NCBI RefSeq assembly: GCF_026341855.1
Contig: NZ_JAPENW010000001.1
Span: 6,501,001-6,565,000 of the forward strand
Length of the DNA stretch: 64,000 nt
Direction of reading: 5' to 3'
From: Streptomyces sp. NBC_00568
GTDB taxonomy: Bacteria; Actinomycetota; Actinomycetes; Streptomycetales; Streptomycetaceae
The notes beneath the pieces are model-generated. The model was given only the letters and a program-made list of their open reading frames with translations. It was not told where the DNA came from and made no database searches. A program made the position numbers and the translations under genes. How positions within the stretch are numbered: the stretch's first letter is position 1; every line of letters starts with the position of its first letter. Positions 7,603-17,217 of this stretch are shown here, piece by piece.

Positions 7603-9363
7603 CTACTTCGCCGGGATCTTCTGCTCGAACCAGACGACCTTGCCGCTGCTCAGCCTCGTCGCTCCCCAGCGCAGGGCGAGTTGATTGACCAGGAACAGGC
7701 CACGGCCGCCCTCGTCCCCGAGGTCGGCGTGGCGCATCCGGGGCACCTGGGGCGAGTCGTCGGTCACCTCGCAGCGCAGCACATCGGTGCGCAACAGCCG
7801 CAGCGAGAGGGGCCGCGAGGCGAAGCGCACGGCGTTCGTCACGACCTCGCTGACCATGAGTTCCGTAGGGTCGATCAGCGACTCGAGTCCCCAGCGGCGC
7901 AGGGCCCTGCGGGTCAGCCGGCGCGCCTGTCCCGCGGTCATCGGGTGCGGGGCGAGGTACCAGTACCCGACACTGTCGGGCGGGAAGCCCTCGAACCGGG
8001 CGGTGAGCAGGGCGATGTCGTCGTCCCGGGTGCCCGGGGTCAGGGTGCCCAGTACGTGATCGCACAGCACTTCCAGCGAGGCGAGCCCCCGGGCGGTGCC
8101 CTGCAGCCGGACCCGGAGCGCCTCGACACCGCTTCCGATGTCCGTGTCGCGGGACTCGACGAGTCCGTCGGTGTACAGCACCAGGGTCGCCCCGGTGGGC
8201 GCGGCCATCTCCACCGATTCGAAGACGACGCCGCCGACGCCGATCGGAGCACCGGGCGGGACGGCCAGCACCTCGGCGCGGCCGTCCTCGTGCAGCAGCA
8301 CCGCGGGCGGGTGACCCGCGTTCGCCATCAGCAGGCGGTGCGAAATCGGGTCGTAGATCGCGTAGAGGCAGGTCGCGATGTGGTCGCTGCCCAGTCGCTG
8401 GGCCTGCTCGTCGAGGTGGTGCAGGACCTCGTCGGGCGGCAGATCGAGTCCGGCGAGGGTCTGCACGATGGTGCGCAGCTGGCCCATGATCGCGGCGGAG
8501 GTCATCGAGTGGCCCATGACGTCGCCGACGATCAGGGCGACGCGGTTGCCGGGGAGCGGGATCGCGTCGTACCAGTCGCCGCCGACCTGGGCGGTCTTCG
8601 AGGCGGGCAGGTAGCGGCTGGCCAGCCGGACGCCGGTCGGCTCGGGCAGCGACGACGGGAGCATGGTGTGCTGGAGGGTGTCCGCCACGGCTGCCTCGTG
8701 GCCGTACATCACGGCCTTCTGGACCCCGAGCGCGGTGTGCGTCGCGAGCTGCGAGGCGACGAGCAGGTCGTCGCCGGTGAAGACGGGGCGGTCCGTCCCG
8801 CGGAGCAGGACGACCGTGCCCATGACGTGGTGGCGGCCCTGCAACGGCGCGATGATCAGGCGGTGGCCCGGTGGCGGCTTCACCGGTGGGTCCGCCCCCG
8901 CTCCGAGCAGTTCGGCGACCGCGGGCGCGTTGCCCGGCGCGTCACCGAACGCGGGCCGCCCGTCCCGCAGCAGTTGCGCGAGCCGGCCGCCGCCGGCCGG
9001 TTCGACCCGCTCGGCGACCTCGGGGAGCGGCGGCGCGGGCGGAGCCCCGTCGGGGTGCGGCGCCGGCGGGGACGCCCGGTCCGCGCTGTGCAGCTGGAGG
9101 ACGACGGGTGCCGCCGACTGCTCCGTGCCCAACGGCAGCGGATCGTCGAGGTGGATGAATATCGCGTCCGCGAACGCGGGCACGGCCGCCTGCCGCAGTT
9201 CCCGGAGCGTCTCGTCCAGATCCATCCCGCGGGCGATCCGGCGCGTCGCGACATCGAGGTACCGAAGACGGTCCGTCTGCGGCACGGCGTCGTCGGTCAC
9301 CGCGGCAGGTGCGGCGAGGCCCTGCGGCGGGGTGTCATCGTGGGGGGTGTGGTGCTCGGTCAC
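7603..9363 (-). CDS. GAF - SpoIIE (PP2C) phosphatase - HATPase signalling protein
   Basis: 586 residues in three parts. An N-terminal GAF-like sensor (about 30-215) starts with RLRYLDVATRRIARGMDLDETL. The SpoIIE-type Ser/Thr phosphatase (about 240-440) shows the metal-binding motifs QVGGDWYDA, VGDVMGHSM, NAGHPP and YTDGLVESR. A C-terminal HATPase_c anti-sigma kinase-like domain (about 460-580) has ELMVSEVVTNAVRF and DEGGRGLFLV. Such proteins both phosphorylate and dephosphorylate anti-sigma antagonists in partner-switching cascades, very numerous in Streptomyces. The GAF part carries a low-complexity Pro/Ala insert around residues 100-125. GTG start at 9363 without a strong Shine-Dalgarno. 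No sigma or antagonist gene lies next to it, so it is an orphan. Confidence 0.9.
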   Translation of the reverse strand: MTEHHTPHDDTPPQGLAAPAAVTDDAVPQTDRLRYLDVATRRIARGMDLDETLRELRQAAVPAFADAIFIHLDDPLPLGTEQSAAPVVLQLHSADRASPPAPHPDGAPPAPPLPEVAERVEPAGGGRLAQLLRDGRPAFGDAPGNAPAVAELLGAGADPPVKPPPGHRLIIAPLQGRHHVMGTVVLLRGTDRPVFTGDDLLVASQLATHTALGVQKAVMYGHEAAVADTLQHTMLPSSLPEPTGVRLASRYLPASKTAQVGGDWYDAIPLPGNRVALIVGDVMGHSMTSAAIMGQLRTIVQTLAGLDLPPDEVLHHLDEQAQRLGSDHIATCLYAIYDPISHRLLMANAGHPPAVLLHEDGRAEVLAVPPGAPIGVGGVVFESVEMAAPTGATLVLYTDGLVESRDTDIGSGVEALRVRLQGTARGLASLEVLCDHVLGTLTPGTRDDDIALLTARFEGFPPDSVGYWYLAPHPMTAGQARRLTRRALRRWGLESLIDPTELMVSEVVTNAVRFASRPLSLRLLRTDVLRCEVTDDSPQVPRMRHADLGDEGGRGLFLVNQLALRWGATRLSSGKVVWFEQKIPAK

Positions 9364-9416
9364 GCGTTCTGTCCCGTCCAGTGGGTGGCGCGGTCCGCGG
9401 CTCGGACCGGGCCTCC

Positions 9417-10097
9417 TCAGTCACACCTTCTGCAGCAGAGGAAGACCTGTTCCTCGGGCGGGACGTCGGCCACCGCGGGGGCGTACGTGTACGAGGTCTC
9501 CTTGACGATCTCGAAGCCCGCCGCCTCGATGACCTTGTGCAGGTCCTCCCGCAGGTAGCCGGAGACCCTGATCGTGTTCCCGAGGAACGGGATCGAGAAG
9601 TCGTCCACATCGGCCTCGACCATCGAGAGGACGAACAGGCCCTCGGGAGCGAGCAGATGACGGACGGTCCGCAGGGCGAGGGGAATCTCCGCGCGCGGCA
9701 GCATCAGCAGCGAGAAGAAGGCGGCGACGGCGTCGAAGCGGCCGAGGTCGCGCGGGCCTCCTGGCCGCAGGTCGGCGAGGTCCAGCTGGTGGAACGTCGC
9801 GTCCGGGACGTATTCGCTCGCGAGCTTCACCATGCCGCCGGAGAGGTCGACGCCCACGACCTCGAACCCGGCGTCCGTCATCTGGCGCGCGGTCGGCACT
9901 CCCGTGCCGCAGCCGAGATCCAGGACCCGCGATCCCTCGGGCAGCGATCCGATCAGCCACTCACCCGCGGCGACCTGGCCCTCCTTGTGGGGAAAGGCCT
10001 CGTCGTAGCGGTCACCGATGGCGTCGAAGGCCTCGGCCTGGCCGCTGCGGTCGAGCCGGATGCTCTCGTAATCAGTCTCGTGATTGCTGTTGATCAC
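9417..10097 (-). CDS. Class I SAM-dependent methyltransferase
   Basis: 226 residues. Motif I RVLDLGCGTGVPTARQM (about 52-68), VVGVDLSGGMVKLA, the acidic TFHQLDLADL and LLAPEGLFVLSMVEADVDDF are intact. The N-terminus (ESIRLDRSGQAEAFDAIGDRYDEAFPHKEGQ) is characteristic of a Streptomyces subfamily whose substrate is not known to me. The start is a GTG at 10097 whose AAAGG ribosome site lies inside a small inverted repeat (10098-10111). It lies 53 bp upstream of the SpoIIE-type gene on the same strand, so the two may be cotranscribed. Confidence 0.87.
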   Translation of the reverse strand: MINSNHETDYESIRLDRSGQAEAFDAIGDRYDEAFPHKEGQVAAGEWLIGSLPEGSRVLDLGCGTGVPTARQMTDAGFEVVGVDLSGGMVKLASEYVPDATFHQLDLADLRPGGPRDLGRFDAVAAFFSLLMLPRAEIPLALRTVRHLLAPEGLFVLSMVEADVDDFSIPFLGNTIRVSGYLREDLHKVIEAAGFEIVKETSYTYAPAVADVPPEEQVFLCCRRCD

Positions 10098-10722
10098 GAA
10101 AGGAACCTTTCATGGGGCCTGTCGGATTATTTCATAATGTGGATGAAAGCGGCCATGACGGGATCTCCGAGCCTTATCGGTCGCTCAGGAGACGTCAATT
10201 CGAGACGATAGTCGTTCAGCGTTCGGCGAGATGCCCAAGTGTCCGAAATTGCTCGGTCCGCGGGAGAGTTCCGGCCCGGGCATCCGCCCGTGACCGCTGC
10301 CTGAACTCGCCCTGGCCGTAGGGATGTTGGCGCATCCGATCGATGATGACACGGCCGGAATCCGTCCGGGCGGCACGGGTGGCCGGGGCGAACCTCCGGG
10401 GCAACTCGCCGCCGTGATCGGGGAAACGGCGAAGTCGCCGCCCTCTGGGCGGAGTTGGCTCCCGGACGGTGGCGCGCCCCACTCATCCGCTCCGGGTCCG
10501 GACGCGACGTACGCGCCAGGGGTACGACGACCACCGCCCCGCCCGGCGGGTATCCCCACCCGGTCCTGACAGGGCAGGCCGGCCCGCCTCGCCGTACCGG
10601 AACGCCGCATTCGTGGAAGGATCGTGTTCAGTCCCGGGTCCGAGCTCGGCAGGGGCCGCCACGGTCCGCCCGTCCAAGGCCCCGGGCCTGCGGTACGTGC
10701 TCGCGTGGACCCGGAGGTTGCT
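10098..10722. other. Long intergenic region with two inverted repeats
   Basis: 625 bp between the divergent methyltransferase and NAD kinase genes. Next to the methyltransferase start lie GAAAGG-aa-CCTTTC (10098-10111), which contains its ribosome site, and ATTAT-ttc-ATAAT (10126-10138) in an unusually AT-rich stretch that is probably its promoter. The remaining 500 bp, up to the NAD kinase, are GC-rich with open frames on both strands, but none has the residue composition of a real protein. I see nothing else assignable. Confidence 0.5.
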
Positions 10723-11787
10723 GTGCCCGTACACCGCGTCGGACTGGTCGTCCATCAGGGGCGGAGCGCGGCCCGCGACGTCGCCCGCGCCGTACACGCC
10801 TGGTGCGACGCGCGAGACATCCGGTGCACCGATATCGACGTCTGGGCCAAGGACCAGCGGCGTCGCGGCGGGCGGGCGGAGGCGGAGGCGGCCGGCAACC
10901 CGGACCTCGTCGTCACCCTCGGCGGCGACGGCACCTTTCTGCGCGGTGCCCGGATCGCCGTCAAGAGCGGCGCGAACGTGCTGGGCGTCGACCTCGGCAA
11001 GGTCGGGTTCCTCACCGAGGTACCGGCGGCCGACGTGACGCGGGCGCTGCAGGCTGTCCACGATGGACAAGCCACCGTCGAGGAACGCATGACGCTGACC
11101 ATGCGCGCCTCCCGAGCCCTGGAGATCCCCGAGGGCATGGAGGCCCTGCTCCAGTACGGACGGGGTGCCGGGCTGCCGCCGCCGCAGGTCAGAGCCGAGA
11201 CGACGGAGGGGGACGGCTGGGGGGTGGCCCTGGACGTCACGGCTCTGAACGACGTCGTCCTGGAAAAGCTGGCCCGGGACCGCCAGGTCAGCGTCGGCGT
11301 CTATCTCGCGGGACAGCGGCTCGCCTCCTACTCGGCCGACGCCTTCGCCGTCGCCACCCCCACCGGGTCGACCGCCTACAGCTTCGCCGCCGGCGGCCCC
11401 GTGCTCTCCCCGCACATGGACGCCGTCGTCTTCACGCCGATCGCGCCGCACATGACCTTCAACCGCAGCGTGGTCGCCGCTCCGGACGAGCCCGTCGCCC
11501 TGCGAGTGCTGCCCCACTCCGGCCAGGCCGCGGTCAGCATCGACGGACAGCTGCGCGGCGTACTCGACCCGGGCGACTGGATCGGTGTCTTCCGGGCTCC
11601 GCAGCGGGTGTGCCTCATCCGGCTGGGGCCCACCGACTTCTACGGCCGGCTGCGCGACCGCTTCCGCCTCACGGACGCTCCCGCCACGGCGGCCGACGGC
11701 GAGCCCGCCCCCTTCTTCCGCCCCGACTCCCCGATCCCCCCGGACCTCGCCGAGCTGCGCCTGCCGCCTCCTTCGGCGGCTCGCTGA
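10723..11787 (+). CDS. nadK: NAD kinase (ATP-NAD kinase family)
   Basis: Phosphorylates NAD(H) to NADP(H). The diagnostic motifs are all present: VTLGGDGTFLRGAR (GGDGT phosphate-binding loop), the NDVVLEK element, and FAVATPTGSTAYSFAAGGPV. The hydrophobic C-terminal beta-sheet with DGQ (VSIDGQLRGVL) is also typical. From the GTG at 10723 (GGAGG five nt upstream) it is 354 residues, slightly longer than the usual 290-300 because of an insert around residues 140-185 (IPEGMEALLQYGRG...). Streptomyces usually has a housekeeping ppnK beside recN, so this isolated gene is likely a second NAD kinase. The frame stays open upstream to 10624, but the GGAGG decides the start. Confidence 0.88.
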   Translation: MPVHRVGLVVHQGRSAARDVARAVHAWCDARDIRCTDIDVWAKDQRRRGGRAEAEAAGNPDLVVTLGGDGTFLRGARIAVKSGANVLGVDLGKVGFLTEVPAADVTRALQAVHDGQATVEERMTLTMRASRALEIPEGMEALLQYGRGAGLPPPQVRAETTEGDGWGVALDVTALNDVVLEKLARDRQVSVGVYLAGQRLASYSADAFAVATPTGSTAYSFAAGGPVLSPHMDAVVFTPIAPHMTFNRSVVAAPDEPVALRVLPHSGQAAVSIDGQLRGVLDPGDWIGVFRAPQRVCLIRLGPTDFYGRLRDRFRLTDAPATAADGEPAPFFRPDSPIPPDLAELRLPPPSAAR

Positions 11788-11964
11788 CAGAAGGCCGCCG
11801 AACGGGCCGCCACACGGCGCGATGCGGAGACAGACGTACGACTCCCGCGCGCGACACGGCATCCCCGAGCGGAACGGGACGTATCCGCTCGTCTTCACCG
11901 GTTGACCGATACGGATGGCGATCACGTCGTTACAGTTCTTCCGTGAGCCAGTCGGAGCGCGACA

Positions 11965-14900
11965 GTGGGGCTGCGTGTGGGGCGGAGATTCTTCATAGCG
12001 TTGGGCACGGGCCGCTACTGCCATCTCCCAGCGGAGGAGCAACTCCATGAGGTGCCCGCAGACGTCCGGTCCCTGACCGAACTCTTCGAAGGCTTCGGAT
12101 ACCGGTCCGTGCTGCCAGGACTCGGCGAGTACGACAGTGCCGAGCAGATACGGCAGAAACTGCGCCACTGGTCGGCGGACGCCCGCCTGACCCCCGACGA
12201 CGTGGTGGTCCTGTACTTCGCGGGCCACGGACTCGTGGAGGACAGGGACCGGCACTATCTGATGTGCTGGGACTCCCACGAGGAGGACCCGGCCACGACC
12301 GCGCTGGCCACCGAAGACCTGGTGCGGATCCTCTGCAGAGGGGACCTGCGCCATCTTCTCCTCATCCTGGACACCTGCTCTGCCGGGGCAGGAGGCGCGG
12401 ACGCCGCGGGAGTCGCGCTTCAGGCCCTGGCCTATCGGCACGGCGGCTCAGGAGCCTCCAGCGGGTTGTGGTTCCTGGCTTCGGCCCGCCGGAAGGACAT
12501 CGCCGAGGACGGTGCCTTCGCGGCCGCGCTGCGCCTCTCCGTACAGGTCACGACGGACCGCACTGGACAGCGCCAGCAGTACGTGGACCTCACCGAACTC
12601 GTGAAAGCCGTCAACGAGTGCTTCGACGCCGACGGGCGCGGGCAGCGAGCCGAGCTCGCAGGCGGGCTGGTGACCGGCCTGGCACCCTTCCTGCCGAACG
12701 CGGGCTTCCGGGATGAGCTGCCACCGCTGGGTACCGACCTGGAAGTGCAGCGCCGCGTGGCCGCGCGTGATCTCACCGAGCACTTCGGCCCGCGATCGCG
12801 AGGCGTGGAGTTCGAGTCCGAGCAGGGGCTCTACTTCAGTGGACGCATCCGCGTGCTGACCGAGCTGGTGGAGTGGCTCACCGCCGCTGACAGCGACGGC
12901 CGGGGGCGGGTCGTCACCGGAAGCCCCGGATGCGGAAAGTCGGCGGTGCTCGGCAGGATCGTCGCTCTGTCGGACGGTCTGTACCGTGCGCGATTCGACC
13001 TGGCGGGCGTCGATCCCGCCACCGTGGTCCACGAGGGATGCGTGACAGCCGCTGTGCACGCGCGCCACAAGCGGCTGGAGGAGGTCGTCGAACGGATCGC
13101 CACCTCACTCGGCACCGAAGTGGACGGTACGGCGGCTCTGCTCCAGGAACTCACTCGCCGAAGCCGCCAGGGACCACCCGTCGTCATCGTCGTGGACGCC
13201 GTCGACGAGGCGGGTTCGGACACCGCCGCCGACGCCGGCGGACACGGCGAGCCGCGCCGCATCACCCGTGAGCTGCTGCGGCCGATGGCGGAAATCCCCG
13301 GAGTGCGGCTGCTCGTGGGCACGCGCCACGAACTGGTGACGCCGTTGGGGCCCACGTTCACGTGCCTGGACCTCGACCTCCCCGGCTACTGCGCCGACGA
13401 GGAGGACGTCACCGGATATGTGACCAAGGTGCTGCTGGCCACAGAGGAACCCGAGGTCCGCACGCCCTATCGCCACCTGCCTGAACTGGCCCGGACCGTT
13501 GCCAATGGTGTCGCTGCACGGGCGGACGGTGTCTACCTCTACGCCAGAACGACAGCTCGTACGTTGCGGTCGGACCGGTCCGTCGTGGACGTGTCGCGGC
13601 AGGGCTGGGAGGAGGAGTTGCCCAGCGAGGTGGGCGAGGCGTTCGACGACTATCTGGCCCGCTTCGGCCCGGACGAGTCAAGGGTGCGCCGCATGCTGCT
13701 CCCGCTCGCCTTCTCGGAGGGCAAGGGCCTTCCCCGCGGACAGGTGTGGACGACACTCAGCTCCGCGATCTCCGGCGCCGTGTGCACCGAGCGGGACGCT
13801 TCCTGGCTGCTCGACGTCGCCGGCGCCTACGTCGCCGAAGTCATCGATGACGACGGCCGCTCGGTCTATCGGCTCTACCACAAGGCTCTGGCAGAACATC
13901 TTCGTACCACCACGGGCCGTCCCGCCGCGGAGATTCAACGGACCGTGGTCGACGCTCTCACCGGCATCGTTCCCGCGAGCGCCGACAACGGCCGCGCCGA
14001 CTGGTTCGCGGCCCCGCCCTATCTGCAGAGGCATCTGGCCACTCATGCGGGCGCGGCGGGAGTGCTCGTCGATCTCGTCAAGGACCCGGGATTTCTCCTG
14101 GCGAGCGAACCGCTCGGCCTGTTACGTGCGTTCACCTCGATCGACGGCGACGGGCCGAGGCGGGTGCGGACGGCGTACGAGCAGGTGGCACACCGCATGA
14201 CTGCTGACCGGTCGCTCGGCAGCCGAGCGTCCGATCTGCAGCTGTCAGCGCGGCGGTGCGAGGCGAACGAACTGGCCGACCGCATCGGCAGGCTGGGTGT
14301 CGAGCTGCCGTGGACCGCGCGCTGGGCCTGGTGGTCCGCGAGTGGTGCCCACCGGCTTCTCAGCGGGCACACCAAGGAGGTCGTCTGTGTGGACATCGGA
14401 GATCTCGACGGACGGCCCATCGCGGTGACCGGCGGGCTGGACAAGACGGCGAGGGTCTGGGATCTCACGACCCAGCGGCAGATCGGCGAGCCGTTGCCGG
14501 TCGGTATCGCCGTGAGCGCGATCGCCATCGGCGACCTGGAGGACTACACGGTCGCGCTCACCGGAGGCGTCGACGGCACGGTGCGGGTCTGGGACCTCTC
14601 GGCGGGACAGGAGTACGGGCGGGCGCTGACAGGCCACACCAACCGGATCGATGCCATGCGCATCGGCGCCATCGACGGGCGGCCCGTCGTGCTGACGGCC
14701 AGCCAGGACGGCACCGCGCGTATCTGGGACCTGGTCGCCAGGCGGCAGCTCGGATGCGAAATGGCCGTGCACAAGCGCACGGTCCGCGATGCCGCCCTCG
14801 GCGATCTCGACGGGCGTCCGGTCGCGGTCACCGGAGGTGAGGACAAGGCCGTCTACGTCTGGGATCTGAGCGACGTTCTGGCCGGTGGCGATCCCCGCAT

Positions 14901-17217
14901 CGACGGCAGCCCCCTCATCGGCCCCGCGGAGGCGGTCACGGCGGTGTCCCTGGGACGGCTGGACGATCGCTCGGTGGCGCTCGTCGGCGACCAGTCCGGC
15001 ATGCTCAGTCTGTGGGACCTCGCCGAACGGCGTCAGCTCGGCGAGCAGGTGGTTGCCCATCGCTATCTCGTACGCAGTGGAGTCGCCTCCGCGATGATCG
15101 GTGACTTCAGCGGCCGCGCCGTGGCCCTGACCGCCGGCGCGCACGAGGCGAAACTCTGGGATCTGCGGACGTTGCGACAGCTCGGTCACCCGCTCCGCGG
15201 CCATGTGGGCGACATCGCAGCCGCCGCACTCACCGACCGGGGAGACGCCTCGCTGGCGGTAACGGTCGGCGACGACCGAACAGCGCGCATCTGGGACCTG
15301 TCGAGTGACCAGCCGCCGGACGGCCACTCGGGCCAGGTGCACTCCGTCTCCTTCCGGGAGGTACGCGGTCGGCCTCTGGCCCTGACCGGAGGGGAGGACG
15401 GTTCGGCGCGGCTGTGGGACCTCCGCACACGCAACCAGGCCGGACGGCCCATGGTCGGTCACCACGGTCAGGTCCTCGCCGTGGCCATGGGAGATGTGGG
15501 AGGGCGCCTGCTCGCTGTCACGGGTGGATCCGACACCGATGTGCGTCTCTGGGACCCGCTGCGCGGTGAGCCACTGGGCGCGCCGCTCACGGGACACACC
15601 AATGTCGTGCGCTGCGTGGCGATCGGCCGGCTCGCCGACGAGACGCTCGTGATCAGCGGAGGGGAGGACGGGACGGTCCGTGTCTGGTCCACCCGGTCCG
15701 GGGAGCCCGTGCTGCCTCCGCTGTCCGGACATATCGGCGCGGTCCGTCACCTCGCGGTCCGCTCGACCGCTCAGCACGTGGAGATCGCGATCGCCACCTC
15801 GCTCGATCACGCTTATGTGTGGCGTTTGGGAGCCGGCGAGACGGCCCACCCCTGCGGGCCCGCGGCGCACTTCGACATCGAGGATCTGACGCCCACCGCG
15901 CGGGCCGTGGGTGTGGCGTTCCACGAGAGCCGTCCGGTCGTCCTGTCCAGCCGCGAGGGCAACGGCCTCTACGTGCACGACATCGAGTCCCGGACACCCG
16001 TGGGTGAACCGTTGCTCGGGCACACCGGGTACATCACCGCGGCGAGTCTGGTCCGTGCCGGGGCGGCCACGCTCCTGGCGTCCACTGCCTACGACGACAC
16101 CGCCCGCGTATGGAATCTGGATGGGGGCACTGCCCTCGGTGCACCGCTGGAGGGTCTCACCAGGCTCAACCGTACGGAAGACTCGCCCGCTCCGGCATTG
16201 GGGCGAGTGGACGGCAACCTCGTGGCCATCACCGCGTACGCGCGCGAGGTGCGTGTGTGGGACCTGGCCACCGCACAGCCGATCGGGGAACCGTTGTGCG
16301 GGGTGAATCGAGCCCTCGTGTCCGTGGATGTGGTGCCTGCTCCGGACGGCGGGGAGATGGTCGTCACGGGAAGTGTCGATGGCACGGTGCGGATTCACGA
16401 TCTCGGCGACGGTACGCAGATCGCGGCCCATGTGGCGTCGGCGGCGCAAGCGGTGTTCGACGGGGCGAGTACCGAGGCCGACGGCGAGATTGTCGTGGTC
16501 CGGGGGACCTGGACCGAGGTGGAGGCGTGGGGCCTGAAGCCTCGGCGCCGACTGGGCAAACAGGCCGGCTCTTCGTGGCGGACATGTCTGCACGCGGTCG
16601 AGGACGGACTCCTTCTGGTGTCGGCCGCGATGGATCACACCCTGCATGCCTGGGACTTGCGTACCCAGTCGCCCGTGTGCCCGCCCATGTCCGGTCACAC
16701 GGCCGAGGTGATGGACCTGAGGGCGTGCCGGGTCGGCGATTCGGACATGGTCGCCAGTGCGTCGGTGGACGGAACGGTCAGGCTGTGGGACCTGTGTACA
16801 GGGGAGCAACTCTCGGAACCCATCGGTGGCCACGGCCGGGGAGCGTTCAGCGTGGACTTCGTCCAACTCGATCGGCCCGTGGTGGTCGCGGGCGCGGGTG
16901 ACGGGAGAGTGTGCTTCTGGGATCTGGCCGACCGGTGCGACGCAGGCGTCGAGCTGGAACCCTTCCCGTCAGCCGTCCGGGCACTTCGGGTCGCGGACAT
17001 CAGCGGAACGCCGATGCTGATCGCGGCTGACGGCTATGGCATCACACGGGTATGGGACCTGAGGTCCGCGAGCTGGTCGGCGGAACTCGACATCGGCAGT
17101 GGCGTGCTCGATCTCGCGGTCGGTGGCGATCGGGTGTGTGTCGCGACGCAGATGGGCGTCGTCGTTCTCGGTATCCATCCGGTCGGACTAGGGAAGGAAC
17201 GGGGCATCATCTCGTGA
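11965..17217 (+). CDS. Caspase-like protease - P-loop NTPase - WD40 repeat protein
   Basis: 1750 residues in three modules. (1) Caspase-like (C14) domain, residues about 8-235: His dyad in VLYFAGHGLV (H88) and Cys in ILDTCSAGAGG (C138). (2) STAND/NACHT-like NTPase, about 300-790: Walker A TGSPGCGKSAVLG near 317-329, Walker B VVIVVDAVDEAG near 404-415, VRLLVGTRHE near 449, and a winged-helix-like segment around LYHKALAEHLR. (3) WD40 region, about 795-1746: some 20 recognisable W-D type strand ends (ARVWDL, VRVWDL, ARIWDL and variants) about 45 residues apart plus one degenerate unit, enough for three seven-bladed propellers. GTG start with GGAG eight nt upstream. By analogy with STAND proteins, the WD40 part should sense a ligand, the NTPase oligomerise and the protease fire. 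Its stop overlaps the start of the next gene, so the two work together. Confidence 0.92.
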   Translation: MGLRVGRRFFIALGTGRYCHLPAEEQLHEVPADVRSLTELFEGFGYRSVLPGLGEYDSAEQIRQKLRHWSADARLTPDDVVVLYFAGHGLVEDRDRHYLMCWDSHEEDPATTALATEDLVRILCRGDLRHLLLILDTCSAGAGGADAAGVALQALAYRHGGSGASSGLWFLASARRKDIAEDGAFAAALRLSVQVTTDRTGQRQQYVDLTELVKAVNECFDADGRGQRAELAGGLVTGLAPFLPNAGFRDELPPLGTDLEVQRRVAARDLTEHFGPRSRGVEFESEQGLYFSGRIRVLTELVEWLTAADSDGRGRVVTGSPGCGKSAVLGRIVALSDGLYRARFDLAGVDPATVVHEGCVTAAVHARHKRLEEVVERIATSLGTEVDGTAALLQELTRRSRQGPPVVIVVDAVDEAGSDTAADAGGHGEPRRITRELLRPMAEIPGVRLLVGTRHELVTPLGPTFTCLDLDLPGYCADEEDVTGYVTKVLLATEEPEVRTPYRHLPELARTVANGVAARADGVYLYARTTARTLRSDRSVVDVSRQGWEEELPSEVGEAFDDYLARFGPDESRVRRMLLPLAFSEGKGLPRGQVWTTLSSAISGAVCTERDASWLLDVAGAYVAEVIDDDGRSVYRLYHKALAEHLRTTTGRPAAEIQRTVVDALTGIVPASADNGRADWFAAPPYLQRHLATHAGAAGVLVDLVKDPGFLLASEPLGLLRAFTSIDGDGPRRVRTAYEQVAHRMTADRSLGSRASDLQLSARRCEANELADRIGRLGVELPWTARWAWWSASGAHRLLSGHTKEVVCVDIGDLDGRPIAVTGGLDKTARVWDLTTQRQIGEPLPVGIAVSAIAIGDLEDYTVALTGGVDGTVRVWDLSAGQEYGRALTGHTNRIDAMRIGAIDGRPVVLTASQDGTARIWDLVARRQLGCEMAVHKRTVRDAALGDLDGRPVAVTGGEDKAVYVWDLSDVLAGGDPRIDGSPLIGPAEAVTAVSLGRLDDRSVALVGDQSGMLSLWDLAERRQLGEQVVAHRYLVRSGVASAMIGDFSGRAVALTAGAHEAKLWDLRTLRQLGHPLRGHVGDIAAAALTDRGDASLAVTVGDDRTARIWDLSSDQPPDGHSGQVHSVSFREVRGRPLALTGGEDGSARLWDLRTRNQAGRPMVGHHGQVLAVAMGDVGGRLLAVTGGSDTDVRLWDPLRGEPLGAPLTGHTNVVRCVAIGRLADETLVISGGEDGTVRVWSTRSGEPVLPPLSGHIGAVRHLAVRSTAQHVEIAIATSLDHAYVWRLGAGETAHPCGPAAHFDIEDLTPTARAVGVAFHESRPVVLSSREGNGLYVHDIESRTPVGEPLLGHTGYITAASLVRAGAATLLASTAYDDTARVWNLDGGTALGAPLEGLTRLNRTEDSPAPALGRVDGNLVAITAYAREVRVWDLATAQPIGEPLCGVNRALVSVDVVPAPDGGEMVVTGSVDGTVRIHDLGDGTQIAAHVASAAQAVFDGASTEADGEIVVVRGTWTEVEAWGLKPRRRLGKQAGSSWRTCLHAVEDGLLLVSAAMDHTLHAWDLRTQSPVCPPMSGHTAEVMDLRACRVGDSDMVASASVDGTVRLWDLCTGEQLSEPIGGHGRGAFSVDFVQLDRPVVVAGAGDGRVCFWDLADRCDAGVELEPFPSAVRALRVADISGTPMLIAADGYGITRVWDLRSASWSAELDIGSGVLDLAVGGDRVCVATQMGVVVLGIHPVGLGKERGIIS

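Noticed and set aside
7522..9558. Long plus-strand open frame opposite the SpoIIE-type gene
   Set aside because: Antisense artefact; the minus strand encodes intact GAF, PP2C and HATPase motifs.
11902..11936. Promoter TTGACC ... TACAGT for the caspase-WD40 gene
   Set aside because: Spacing is 23 bp, outside the normal range; the true promoter cannot be fixed by eye.
14245..16866. Very long minus-strand open frame (over 870 codons) opposite the WD40 region
   Set aside because: Antisense of repetitive WD40 codons; no recognised domain, Arg/His/Gly-rich composition, no ribosome site.
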